DNA of 64,000 nucleotides from Halalkalibacter oceani (GTDB lineage Bacteria > Bacillota > Bacilli > Bacillales > Bacillaceae_D). The notes beneath the pieces are model-generated. The model was not told the origin of the DNA and ran no database searches. It worked only from the letters and a program-made list of their open reading frames with translations. Positions 53,981 through 62,754 of the stretch are shown here, one piece after another; position 1 is the stretch's first letter; the number at the start of each line of letters is the position of its first letter. The stretch lies in contig NZ_JAMBOS010000003.1 in assembly GCF_023715705.1 (NCBI RefSeq), positions 62,001 to 126,000 on the forward strand. Direction: 5' to 3'. Both the position numbers and the translations under genes were made by a program.

Positions 53981-56158
53981 ATGAAAAAAGCGGTGGTATT
54001 AGCCGAAAAGCCGTCCGTCGCCCGCGATATTGCCAGAGTGCTGCGCTGCGAGCGGAAGGGAAATGGCTTTCTAGAAGGGGATAAATATATTGTCACGTGG
54101 GCGCTGGGTCATCTCGTCACGCTGGCTGAGCCTGAAGTCTATGGGGAAACGTATCAGACGTGGAAGCTGGAGGATTTGCCGATGCTGCCGAAGCGCCTGC
54201 AGCTCGTGGTTATTAAGCAGACGAGCAAGCAGTTCCATGCGGTAAAGGCACAGCTGCAACGAAAGGATGTCGACAGTGTGATCATCGCCACCGACGCCGG
54301 ACGTGAAGGGGAGCTGGTCGCCAGATGGATTCTGGAGAAAGCCCATGTTAATAAGCCATTGAAACGGCTCTGGATCTCCTCGGTTACCGACCAGGCGATT
54401 AAGCAAGGCTTTGCCAAGCTTGCCGACGCGAAAAAATATGAAGGCCTTTATCACTCGGCCGTTGCCCGTTCAGAAGCGGACTGGTACGTCGGAATGAATG
54501 GAACGCGGGCGCTGACGACTAAATTTCAGGCGCAGTTATCGTGCGGACGCGTGCAGACGCCAACATTGGCGATGATTGCGAAAAGGGAAGCTGATATCCG
54601 TTCGTTCAAGCCCGTCCCTTATTACCAGCTGGCGCTGACAACCGCACAGGGGCTGACGCTGCAATGGCACGATCCAAAGACGAAGGAGCAGCGCATCTTT
54701 GATCGCGCCAAAGCAGAGAAGCTGGAACAACTGTTGAAAAACGCCGAGGGTGTCGTTACCGCAGTGGAGACGGTGAAAAAGAAAACACCTCCTCCGCAGC
54801 TGTACGATTTAACAGAATTGCAGCGTGAAGCGAACAGCCGCTACGGATTTTCGGCCAAGGAAACGCTGTCGATTCTGCAGCGCTTATACGAGCAGCATAA
54901 GGCTGTGACCTACCCGCGGACCGATTCGCGCTATCTTTCCTCCGATCTTGTTGGAACGCTGGCGGAACGGATTAAGGCGTGTGACGTGCAGCCATTTCGG
55001 AAGGTCGTTGCTTCGCTGAAAGGACGCTCATTTGATCAGAGGCTTGCCTGCATCAATGATAAGCATGTTTCCGATCATCATGCGATTATTCCGACCGAGC
55101 AGGCCCCGGCTCCGGCTGCGCTAAGTGAAAAAGAGACAAAGCTGTACCGCCTTGTTGTCCGCCGTTTTCTTGCCGCTCTTTTTCCGGCAGCCGAATATGA
55201 GCAGACGACGATTAGTGCAAAAGTTGCAGGGGAACAGCTTTCTGCTAAAGGAAAACGCACGCTCTCGCCGGGCTGGAGGGAAGTGTATGCCGGGGATGAT
55301 TCCCGCACAGAGGAGGACGTCGACATTCCCCGTCTGAAAAAAGGTGACCAACTTCGCTCTGGCAAGGTCGAACTGAAGCACGGGGAAACGAAGCCGCCGG
55401 CCCGACTGACTGAAGCGACGCTGCTTTCCGCAATGGAAAAGCCGATGGCTTTTTTAAGCAAGGAGGAGAAGGAGCTCGCCGATACGCTTGGCAAAACAGG
55501 CGGAATCGGAACGGTGGCGACAAGAGCCGACATCATCGAGAAACTGCTGCAAACACAGCTAATGGAAAAGAGAGGAAAAGAGCTGTTTCTGACGGGAAAG
55601 GGGAGGCAGTTGCTTGACCTCGTTCCCGAGGACCTTCAATCTCCGGCTTTAACAGCCGAATGGGAGCTGAAGCTGGAGAAAATCGCCAAAGGCGAACTGA
55701 GCAAATCGCAGTTTGTCGAGGAAATGAAGCAGTACGCCGCCAACATTGTGAAATCAATCAAGCAAAGCGACAAAACGTTCAAGCATGACAATATTACGGG
55801 AACGCCGTGCCCGCAATGCGGAAAGCTGCTGATTGAGCTGAAAACAAAGCATGGCAAAAAACGGGTCTGCCAGGATCGGCAGTGTGGCTATAAGAAAAAT
55901 ATTGCAAAGGTGACCAACGCCCGTTGTCCGAAATGCAAAAAGAAGCTGGAGCTTTGGGGAGAAGGGGAAGGACAAACTTTTGTTTGCAGCTGTGGTCACC
56001 GTGAGAAGCTGTCGGCTTTTCAGGAGCGGCGAAAAGAGAATCAGCATAAGAAAGTGTCAAAAAAAGAAGTCGCCAACTATATGAAAAAGCAAAACGAAGA
56101 CGAGTTTGCAAACAACGCTCTGGCCGAAGCATTGGCTAAGCTGAAGCTGGATAAATAG
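53981..56158 (+). CDS. topB: DNA topoisomerase III
   Basis: A 725-aa type IA topoisomerase. It has an N-terminal TOPRIM domain (VLAEKPSVARDIARVL, then IATDAGREGELVARWIL), the archway domains and the active-site Tyr311 in TYPRTDSRYLS. The C-terminus carries two zinc-ribbon-like Cys clusters (CPQCGKLL...CQDRQCG and CPKCKKK...CSCG). ATG 53981 has GAAAGGATG upstream. It relaxes negative supercoils and decatenates DNA. Confidence 0.95.
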   Translation: MKKAVVLAEKPSVARDIARVLRCERKGNGFLEGDKYIVTWALGHLVTLAEPEVYGETYQTWKLEDLPMLPKRLQLVVIKQTSKQFHAVKAQLQRKDVDSVIIATDAGREGELVARWILEKAHVNKPLKRLWISSVTDQAIKQGFAKLADAKKYEGLYHSAVARSEADWYVGMNGTRALTTKFQAQLSCGRVQTPTLAMIAKREADIRSFKPVPYYQLALTTAQGLTLQWHDPKTKEQRIFDRAKAEKLEQLLKNAEGVVTAVETVKKKTPPPQLYDLTELQREANSRYGFSAKETLSILQRLYEQHKAVTYPRTDSRYLSSDLVGTLAERIKACDVQPFRKVVASLKGRSFDQRLACINDKHVSDHHAIIPTEQAPAPAALSEKETKLYRLVVRRFLAALFPAAEYEQTTISAKVAGEQLSAKGKRTLSPGWREVYAGDDSRTEEDVDIPRLKKGDQLRSGKVELKHGETKPPARLTEATLLSAMEKPMAFLSKEEKELADTLGKTGGIGTVATRADIIEKLLQTQLMEKRGKELFLTGKGRQLLDLVPEDLQSPALTAEWELKLEKIAKGELSKSQFVEEMKQYAANIVKSIKQSDKTFKHDNITGTPCPQCGKLLIELKTKHGKKRVCQDRQCGYKKNIAKVTNARCPKCKKKLELWGEGEGQTFVCSCGHREKLSAFQERRKENQHKKVSKKEVANYMKKQNEDEFANNALAEALAKLKLDK

Positions 56159-56163
56159 AAGGG

Positions 56164-56212
56164 AAGCCTGAGACAAAAGGTTGGCATGGACCTTTTGCCA
56201 GGCTTGCTTTTT
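56164..56212 (+). terminator. terminator of topB
   Basis: AAGCCTG/CAGGCTT and the inner CAAAAGG/CCTTTTG form a bipartite stem followed by GCTTTTTC, starting five bases after the stop codon. Confidence 0.9.
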
Positions 56213-56334
56213 CAGCAATGGCAGCAGGACGGATTTTATTCATATCTGGTGGAATCAGCCAATATCCTCATATAGAAGCGTGAATGTTGGCTGATGCTTG
56301 TCATTGTGGCTTTTTTGGCGGGGGATGTTTCAGC

Positions 56335-56414
56335 TTGACAATACATATATTAATATTTAATATATTACATATATCGCGAGTCCCTTTTTTGAATTTTTTT
56401 TGTAAGCGCTTTAA
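56335..56414 (+). promoter_or_regulatory. promoter and cre box of the dehydrogenase/SDR/cupin cluster
   Basis: TTGACA at 56335-56340, a 17-bp spacer and TAATAT at 56358-56363 form a strong sigma-A promoter with a start near 56370. A cre box TGTAAGCGCTTTAA at 56401-56414 lies about 30 bases into the transcript, a typical roadblock position for CcpA. The rest of 56213-56334 shows no feature. Confidence 0.75.
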
Positions 56415-56446
56415 AATAACAAGCGGGGAAGAGAGGACACATTGTT

Positions 56447-57457
56447 ATGGGGAAGTTCAAAGTAGTCGTCACGGATTTTGAATACAGTTCTCTTGATATT
56501 GAACGGGAAGTCCTTGAGGGCATTGGGGCGGAGCTCATTCCGGCGCAATGCCGGACAGAGGATGAGGTGCTCGAAGCGGTCAAAGAAGCCGATGCGATTT
56601 TGAATCAATATGCGCCCCTGTCCGAAAAGATAATCAACAAGCTCAATAACTGCAAAGTCATTGCGAAGTATGGCATCGGAGTCAATACGGTTGACATTAA
56701 GGCGGCAACGGAGGCGGGTATCTTAGTCTGCAATGTGTCGGACTACTGTCTGGATGAGGTGTCCGATCACGCATTTGCGTTGCTGATCGCCTGCGCCCGG
56801 AAAGTCGTCAAGCTGAACGCCGCGATTAAGGAAGACCGCTTATGGGATTTTAAGCAGGGGGTGCCGGTTTATCGGTTGAAAAACCGGACACTCGGCCTCG
56901 TGGGACTTGGAAGCATTCCGCGTGCTCTCGTTCCTAAAGCGCAGGCCTTTGGCTTAAAGGTAATGGCGTTTGACCCGTTTGTTTCAGCAGAAGTCGCCGC
57001 CGCATTGAATGTGGAGTTGGTTTCGCTGGAAGAGCTTTGCCAAAAATCCGACTATCTATCGATTCATGCGCCACTGACGGAGCAGACGCGCGGCATGATC
57101 AAAGCCGAGCATTTTAAATTGATGAAGAACGAAGCTTTTCTGATTAATACGGCGAGAGGGCCGGTCGTTGATGAGGCGGCGCTCATCTTTGCTCTGCAGA
57201 ATGGAGAGATTGCCGGGGCGGGACTAGATGTCGTCGAAACGGAGCCTATAGCAGTCGACCATCCATTTTTGAAGATGGATCATGTCATCCTCAATCCGCA
57301 TGTCGCCTGGTACTCAGTGGAATCAGAGCAGGAGCTGAAGCGGAAATGTGCCGAGAATGTGGCCGCCGTGCTTACCGGTTATTATCCGCCATATATGGTG
57401 AATAAGGAGGTGAAGCCGAAAATAGCGCTGAAGGCTAAACAGAATCTCGTAGTCTAG
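56447..57457 (+). CDS. hydroxyacid dehydrogenase (CtBP/PGDH-like) with altered dinucleotide motif
   Basis: A 336-aa D-2-hydroxyacid dehydrogenase family protein resembling C-terminal-binding-type dehydrogenases. The catalytic residues are present: Arg in NTARGPVVDEAAL, Glu in VVETEPIAVD and His in LNPHVAWYS. The normal GxGxxG cofactor motif reads GLGSIPRALV, so the third Gly is Pro. That may change cofactor position or preference. ATG 56447 has GAGAGGA upstream. First gene of a cre-controlled cluster with an SDR and a cupin; substrate unknown. Confidence 0.85.
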   Translation: MGKFKVVVTDFEYSSLDIEREVLEGIGAELIPAQCRTEDEVLEAVKEADAILNQYAPLSEKIINKLNNCKVIAKYGIGVNTVDIKAATEAGILVCNVSDYCLDEVSDHAFALLIACARKVVKLNAAIKEDRLWDFKQGVPVYRLKNRTLGLVGLGSIPRALVPKAQAFGLKVMAFDPFVSAEVAAALNVELVSLEELCQKSDYLSIHAPLTEQTRGMIKAEHFKLMKNEAFLINTARGPVVDEAALIFALQNGEIAGAGLDVVETEPIAVDHPFLKMDHVILNPHVAWYSVESEQELKRKCAENVAAVLTGYYPPYMVNKEVKPKIALKAKQNLVV

Positions 57458-57507
57458 TGAATGAATCGGCTTTTTGAACAGATAAGAAAGTATAAGACCT
57501 TCGGGTT

Positions 57508-57640
57508 GATTCGAGGAAGGGTGGCGGCTTCGCACGTTACGCAGATGGCTGATGAAAGCCCGTTTTCAGCCATCCTTATAAAGAGGGTAGCGGCTCCGCA
57601 CACCGCTTCTAAGATAAGCCGCTACGAGGTTTTCTTAAAA
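57508..57640 (+). repeat. dispersed palindromic repeat family 1, copy C
   Basis: About 133 bp aligned end to end with copy B: GATTCGAGGAAGGGTGGCGG, CGTTAC, GATGGCTGATGAAAGCCCG, GCGGCTCCGCACACCGC, then GCCGCTACGAGG. It lies between the dehydrogenase and SDR genes, so it is transcribed within the cluster. Confidence 0.8.
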
Positions 57641-57663
57641 GCAGTTTACAGGAGGTGGCTTGA

Positions 57664-58443
57664 GTGAATGAGGGGAAGGTTGCGATCGTTACAGGAGGAG
57701 TAACAGGTCTCGGACGGGCGGTCGTTGAACGATTAAGCAGCAAAGGGATTCGTATTGCAATTGTCGGTATTACAGAAGAGCTTGGCCGCGAAACGGAGCG
57801 TTCGCTGCAGGGGCAGGGAAGAAGCGTTGTCTATTATGACGGGGATGTCGCAGACGAAGAGGCGGTTTCCCGGGTGGTTTCCGAAATTTACCGTGATTTT
57901 GGCAGAATTGATTATTTAGTCAATGCGGCGGGAATTATTACGCGCGCTCCGGCGAAAAGCGTTCAAAAGGATGACTATCAACGGGTCTTGTCAATTAATT
58001 TGGTCGGCGGTTTGTTGATGTGCCAGGCGGTCTACCCGTTTATGGCCAAGGACGGCGGTGGCAGTATTGTTAATTTCGGCTCGATGCTCGCTCATTATGG
58101 CAGCAAAAACTTAATCAGCTACGCCTCGTCCAAGGGGGCTGTCATCCAAATGACAAAGTGCCTGGCCGTAGACTGGGCAGAAGACAATATTCGCGTGAAT
58201 GCTGTCAGTCCGGGCTATATTGAAACGCAGCTGTCTGCCGGGGCAACAAAGGACCCGGTGTTTAAGGAGCGGATTCTTTCCCGCACTCCGCAAAGAAGGT
58301 TCGGAAAACCGGAAGAGGTGGCGGCGGTGATTGATTTTCTGCTGTCGGACGATGCGAGCTTCGTCACGGGCGTGGATATTCCGATAGATGGTGGTTTGTT
58401 GGCCGGCGATCCAGTGCTTTATCCGCCAGCCGCTCAATCATAA
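57664..58443 (+). CDS. SDR-family oxidoreductase
   Basis: A 259-aa classical SDR with TGGVTGLGRAV, NAAGIITR, catalytic Ser in NFGSMLAHYG, YASSKGAVIQM, the YIETQLSAGA segment and VDIPIDGGLLAG. It most resembles sugar-acid or polyol dehydrogenases. Start GTG 57664 follows AGGAGG. Acts with the flanking dehydrogenase and cupin in an unidentified pathway. Confidence 0.87.
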   Translation: MNEGKVAIVTGGVTGLGRAVVERLSSKGIRIAIVGITEELGRETERSLQGQGRSVVYYDGDVADEEAVSRVVSEIYRDFGRIDYLVNAAGIITRAPAKSVQKDDYQRVLSINLVGGLLMCQAVYPFMAKDGGGSIVNFGSMLAHYGSKNLISYASSKGAVIQMTKCLAVDWAEDNIRVNAVSPGYIETQLSAGATKDPVFKERILSRTPQRRFGKPEEVAAVIDFLLSDDASFVTGVDIPIDGGLLAGDPVLYPPAAQS

Positions 58444-58471
58444 ACAAGGAGAAAAAAGGAGGAACATTAAA

Positions 58472-58951
58472 ATGAGTATTGATTTAAACACGTTTACAGA
58501 ACAGATGGGCTTGCCAGATCAGGCAATTGATTTGAATGAAATTCCATGGGTGCCGCAAGGAGATCGTGTTTGGTTTAAACCGGTGCGTTTTAATCTGGCA
58601 ACGGGAGCCTGGATTAATCTGTTAAAGGTCAGACCGGGTGGTGTGGTCAACCGGCATCGCCACACAGGCGGTCAAGTGCTGGCCTACACGATTCAGGGGG
58701 AATGGCGCTATTTAGAACGGGAGTGGTCAGCCAAGCCGGGGACATTCGTCTTTGAACCGCCGGGTGACATTCATACGCTTACCGTCGATGGTGAAGAGGA
58801 TATGATCACGATCTTTATGCTCGAAGGCACAATCCAGTACCTCGATGATCAGGACCAAGTGATCGTCCAGGACGACGTCTTCAGCAAAATGAAACGCTAC
58901 TACGACTACTGTGACCAGCACAACATCGAAAAGAAAAATCTCGTTTACTGA
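58472..58951 (+). CDS. cupin-domain protein (2,4'-dihydroxyacetophenone dioxygenase-like)
   Basis: A 159-aa single-domain cupin. Motif 1 reads VVNRHRHTGGQVLAYTIQG, with two His metal ligands but Gln where Glu is usual. Motif 2 contains PGTFVFEPPGDIHTL with the third His. The segment matches proteins annotated as 2,4'-dihydroxyacetophenone dioxygenase family. ATG 58472 has AAAGGAGG upstream. Possible carbon-carbon bond cleavage or isomerase activity; not proved. Confidence 0.78.
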   Translation: MSIDLNTFTEQMGLPDQAIDLNEIPWVPQGDRVWFKPVRFNLATGAWINLLKVRPGGVVNRHRHTGGQVLAYTIQGEWRYLEREWSAKPGTFVFEPPGDIHTLTVDGEEDMITIFMLEGTIQYLDDQDQVIVQDDVFSKMKRYYDYCDQHNIEKKNLVY

Positions 58952-58955
58952 AGCT

Positions 58956-58990
58956 CCGTCCTCTCAGAATGGTTTTTCCTGAGAGGACGG
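58956..58990 (+). terminator. strong hairpin after the cupin gene
   Basis: CCGTCCTCTCAG at 58956-58967 pairs perfectly over 12 bases with CTGAGAGGACGG at 58979-58990. There is no T run after the stem, so it may be a Rho-dependent or stability hairpin rather than a standard intrinsic terminator. Confidence 0.55.
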
Positions 58991-59062
58991 GGCGAAACAG
59001 TGTGTGCAGTCTGCGCCTGGTTTTAAAATCTGCTACCGAAACGGGTTTCTTCGGTATCAGAT

Positions 59063-59183
59063 GAGCGCAGAACGAAGCCACTGTCTGAAGCGAGGCAATG
59101 AGTGGAAGCGCCACGTTCTTTTAAAGCCCGTTGTGAGTGGGTTTTTCACAACGGGCTTGTGGCGGGTGGAACCATTGCCGCTC
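59063..59183 (-). repeat. dispersed palindromic repeat family 2, copy 2
   Basis: An inverted copy of 47711-47798 at 59095-59183, with outer arms GCAATGAGTGGAAGCGCCAC and GTGGCGGGTGGAACCATTGC and a perfect 13-bp inner stem AAGCCCGTTGTGA/TCACAACGGGCTT. The stem bases differ from copy 1 but pair equally well. The flanking module at 59063-59083 matches 47644-47664. It again lies between convergent genes. Confidence 0.7.
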
Positions 59184-59213
59184 AGAAAGATTTTTCCTTG
59201 GGACTGAGCTGAG

Positions 59214-60758
59214 CTAGTCAGTTTTAATTGATTTAAGCGGCTGTTTGGCCGGTCCTTCCACGACTTCACCTTTGAAGGAAAAGCGTGAGCCGTGGCAGGG
59301 ACAATCCCATGTATGGTCGCCGTGATTCCAATGAACCTCACAGCCCATGTGAGTGCAGGTTGTATCGACGACGTGCAGGGTCCCGTCCTGTTCGCGGTAG
59401 GCGCCGGCACGTTTGCCATTCACGTTGACAATGGTACCCTCTCCCTTTTTAACCTCTTCCGGCTTGCGCTCTGTCTGGTCAAATTTCCCCTGGAAAAGCT
59501 GCTTGGCGACATCCGTGTTTTGCGAGATGAAATTCCTGATGCTTGGATCAGCGACAAAGCGGCCCGGGCTGAACAATTCCTGATAGCGGTTCGGACGCTG
59601 CAAAATAAGATCGCTGATCAACAGCGCGGCGACGGTACTGTTCGTCATCCCCCATTTCCGGTAGCCTGTCGCGACAAAAATGGAAGGATGAAGCTTCGAG
59701 TGCCGCCCGATATAAGGAATTTTGTCCAGGGTTGTTAAATCCTGCGCTGACCAGCGAAAGCGAATGTCCAGCGTCTGGAAGATTTCCTGCCCGTACTGCT
59801 CAAGCGCCTCGTAATGATTCAGCGTGTCTATGCCGTGGCCCGTTTTATGGTTTTGGCCGCCGATTAAAACGAGCTTTTCCCCATCCATCATCGTATAGCG
59901 CAAGGAACGGGACGGGGAATCAACGCTTAAATACATCCCTTCCGGAAAGTCATTATCCACTTTTGCGGCGACGACATAGGAGCGGGACGGGTACATTTTC
60001 GAGAAATACAAACCGCTTCCATCGAAGAAAGGAAAATGAGAGGCGATGACAACATGATCGGCCTCGACCTTCGCGCCGCTCTTTGTCAAAATAACCGGCC
60101 GGCTCTTCTCCTCAATATCGAGCGCAACGGTCTGTTCATAAATAGAACCGCCATTATCGACAATGCCTTTTATGAGGTGCGCGATATACATTAACGGATG
60201 GAATTGAGCCTGCTCCTTCATAACGAGGGCGGCTTTCACCGGAATGTTTTTCACCGGAATACTTGTCCGTAATTCCCCTGGAATCCCGAGCTCCTGATAA
60301 GCGTTGTACTCATCCTCGAGTTTTTTTACACCTTGATTCGTTGTTGTAAATAAATAGGCGTCCTGGTCAGAAAAATCGCATTCCATTTTTTCTTCTTTGA
60401 CAAGGTTCCGGATGAAGCGCAAAGCGTCCATGCTTGCTTCATAGTAAAGCTTTGCCTGCTCCTTACCAATGTGTGAAATAAGCTCATCGTAAATGATGTC
60501 ATGCTGGGCGGTTATTTTTGCGGTCGTATGACCGGTTGTACCATTGGCCAGCACATCGGCCTCTAGCAGAGCTACTCTTTTTCCGGCTTTGGCCAACAGG
60601 TAGGCTGTCGTCAAACCGGAGATGCCTCCACCGACAATCGCTACATCGGTTTCAATATCTTGACTGAGGGCGGGAAACGAAGCCAGCTGCGTGGAAACAC
60701 GCCAAAATGGCTCAGGGCGTTCCGGCAGGGATGAATGCCGGTCGTTGTGATCTGTCAT
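59214..60758 (-). CDS. FAD-dependent oxidoreductase with C-terminal Rieske domain
   Basis: A 514-aa fusion. Residues about 35-410 form a DAO-type FAD oxidoreductase with VAIVGGGISGLTTAYLL and LLEAD at the cofactor site. The last 90 or so residues are a Rieske iron-sulfur domain with CTHMGC and CPCHGSRF supplying the two Cys-X-His pairs. This architecture is widespread in bacilli (YhfW-like) but its physiological substrate is not established. ATG 60758 has TGGAGGAAG upstream. Monocistronic, with no clear regulatory site. Confidence 0.9.
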   Translation of the reverse strand: MTDHNDRHSSLPERPEPFWRVSTQLASFPALSQDIETDVAIVGGGISGLTTAYLLAKAGKRVALLEADVLANGTTGHTTAKITAQHDIIYDELISHIGKEQAKLYYEASMDALRFIRNLVKEEKMECDFSDQDAYLFTTTNQGVKKLEDEYNAYQELGIPGELRTSIPVKNIPVKAALVMKEQAQFHPLMYIAHLIKGIVDNGGSIYEQTVALDIEEKSRPVILTKSGAKVEADHVVIASHFPFFDGSGLYFSKMYPSRSYVVAAKVDNDFPEGMYLSVDSPSRSLRYTMMDGEKLVLIGGQNHKTGHGIDTLNHYEALEQYGQEIFQTLDIRFRWSAQDLTTLDKIPYIGRHSKLHPSIFVATGYRKWGMTNSTVAALLISDLILQRPNRYQELFSPGRFVADPSIRNFISQNTDVAKQLFQGKFDQTERKPEEVKKGEGTIVNVNGKRAGAYREQDGTLHVVDTTCTHMGCEVHWNHGDHTWDCPCHGSRFSFKGEVVEGPAKQPLKSIKTD

Positions 60759-60976
60759 AACTATCTTCCTCCAATTCGTGGAATACTTTCTGCAAAGAAA
60801 AGTAAGTATAAAAAAGTGAATGACTTGTTATGCCGCTTTTGAAATGGTTACGTGATGTGGAGATCGATGAACATGCAGTTGTTTTTTAACATACCCACTT
60901 TCAGATGATTCAATGTAATCATTATCGAGTATGAAAGAGAGAAAGAGGAACGGGGTATACTAAGAGGAGGTCAGGA

Positions 60977-62659
60977 ATGAAAAGATGCTGGTGGAAGGAA
61001 GCCGTTGCTTACCAGGTTTATCCGCGCAGCTTTAAGGATTCAAATGGCGATGGGAACGGCGATCTGCGGGGAATCATCGAAAAGCTGGACTATTTGAAGG
61101 AGCTGGGAATTGATTTAATCTGGCTTTGTCCTATATACGCTTCACCGAATGATGACAACGGCTATGATATCAGTGATTACGAAGCGATCCTGCCGATGTA
61201 CGGGACGATGACGGATTTTGATTGCCTGTTGGAGGAAATTCATAAGCGGGGTATGAAGCTGATTCTTGATTTGGTCATTAACCACACTTCTGATGAGCAT
61301 CAATGGTTTATTGAATCACGCTCCTCCAGAAGCTCTTCGAAGCGAGACTGGTATATATGGAGGGAACCAAAACAGGACGGCAGTGAGCCGAATAATTGGG
61401 AATCGATCTTTCACGGGTCGGCCTGGGAATATGATCGGCATACAGGGGACTACTATCTTCATCTTTTTTCAAAGAAGCAGCCTGATTTAAATTGGGAGAA
61501 CGAAAAGGTTCGTCAAGCACTTTATCAGATGATAGACGGCTGGCTCGCTAAAGGGATTGATGGCTTCCGGGTCGATGCGATTTCCCATATTAAGAAGGCG
61601 GATGGTCTTCCTGATCTGCCCAACCCGAAAGGCTTGCGCTATGTTCCTTCCTTTGCCGGCCACCTGAATCAAAAAGGGATTGAGCGGTTTTTGCAGGAAT
61701 TGAAGCAGCGTACATTTGCCAACTATGACATCGTCACGGTCGGCGAGGCGAATGGAGTATCCGCTGAAGAGGCCGGCTTATGGGTTGGAGAAGCTGACGG
61801 AGTTTTTAATATGATTTTTCAATTTGAGCATCTTGGCTTGTGGGGAAACGATGGGCGGCCATTTGATCTGAAAAAAGTGAAGCAAGTTCTCTCTACCTGG
61901 CAGGAAAAGCTGGACGGCGTTGGCTGGAATGCTTTATTTCTTGAAAATCATGATCAGCCAAGGAGCGTTTCCTCGTGGGGAAACGATGAACAATATTGGC
62001 GTGAGAGCGCTACCGCCCTGGCGACGGTATTCTTTTTTATGCAGGGGACGCCGTTTATTTATCAAGGGCAGGAAATCGGCATGACAAATGTCAGGTTTTC
62101 TTCAATTGATGAGTATCGTGATGTAAGCGCGAAAAATGAGTATCGGCTTAAACGGGAAGAAGGACTGACCAACGATGAGGCGCTTGCTGTAATTTGGACG
62201 AACGGAAGAGACAATGCCCGGACTCCGATGCAATGGGATGATTCGGCACATGCAGGCTTTTCAACGGCCGACAAAACATGGATCGGCGTCAATCCGAACT
62301 ACCGCTCGATCAATGTCGCCGCCCAGGAACGAGACGTCGGCTCTGTCCTCTCCTATTACAAAGCGATGATCCGCCTGCGAAAAGGAGCCCTGCCGTTAAT
62401 ATATGGACGCTATGTGCTGGAGGCGAAGGATGACCCGGCCATCTATGCTTATCGCCGCGTGTTGCAGGGACAGTCGTATTTGATCATTGTCAATATGGTA
62501 GCGTCCGATTCTCAGCTCGAGGCTGGGCTGGCGGCACAGCTGAAGAAAATGGAGTTGCTGTTATCGAATCAGCAGGTCAGTTCTCACGCATGGTTTCGCC
62601 CTTACGAAGCGAGGGTATATAAAGAGCAGGAAAAGGGTGTTAGAGATTTAAATCCTTAA
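60977..62659 (+). CDS. alpha-glucosidase / oligo-1,6-glucosidase (GH13)
   Basis: A 560-aa cytoplasmic GH13 enzyme without a signal peptide. The catalytic triad is nucleophile Asp200 (GIDGFRVDAISH), acid/base Glu257 (TVGEANGV) and Asp326 (LENHDQPRSVSS). The start WWKEAVAYQVYPRSFKDSNG, the calcium-loop-like DSNGDGNGDLRGI and QEIGMTNV follow the oligo-1,6-glucosidase pattern. ATG 60977 has AGAGGAGG upstream. No sugar transporter is adjacent. Confidence 0.93.
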   Translation: MKRCWWKEAVAYQVYPRSFKDSNGDGNGDLRGIIEKLDYLKELGIDLIWLCPIYASPNDDNGYDISDYEAILPMYGTMTDFDCLLEEIHKRGMKLILDLVINHTSDEHQWFIESRSSRSSSKRDWYIWREPKQDGSEPNNWESIFHGSAWEYDRHTGDYYLHLFSKKQPDLNWENEKVRQALYQMIDGWLAKGIDGFRVDAISHIKKADGLPDLPNPKGLRYVPSFAGHLNQKGIERFLQELKQRTFANYDIVTVGEANGVSAEEAGLWVGEADGVFNMIFQFEHLGLWGNDGRPFDLKKVKQVLSTWQEKLDGVGWNALFLENHDQPRSVSSWGNDEQYWRESATALATVFFFMQGTPFIYQGQEIGMTNVRFSSIDEYRDVSAKNEYRLKREEGLTNDEALAVIWTNGRDNARTPMQWDDSAHAGFSTADKTWIGVNPNYRSINVAAQERDVGSVLSYYKAMIRLRKGALPLIYGRYVLEAKDDPAIYAYRRVLQGQSYLIIVNMVASDSQLEAGLAAQLKKMELLLSNQQVSSHAWFRPYEARVYKEQEKGVRDLNP

Positions 62660-62667
62660 CAATTATA

Positions 62668-62696
62668 TTGCATTGACATTTTGGACATGGTATCAT
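62668..62696 (+). promoter_or_regulatory. sigma-A promoter of cshA
   Basis: TTGCAT at 62668-62673, a 17-bp spacer and TATCAT at 62691-62696, in the 95-bp gap after the glucosidase gene. The gene start codon follows about 59 bp later. Confidence 0.55.
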
Positions 62697-62754
62697 TAAA
62701 AGATGTTTTTTTATTTAAGTACGGTGGATAACACTGATAAAGGAGATTATATAT

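Noticed and set aside
59292-60049. Frames opposite the FAD-Rieske gene (two on the plus strand)
   Set aside because: Shadows of a well-supported oxidoreductase with both cofactor motifs intact.
60759-60976. Promoter or operator before the glucosidase gene
   Set aside because: A GGGGTATACT stretch and an ATGATT/AATCAT inverted repeat are present, but no convincing -35 partner or cre box could be placed, so no site is called.
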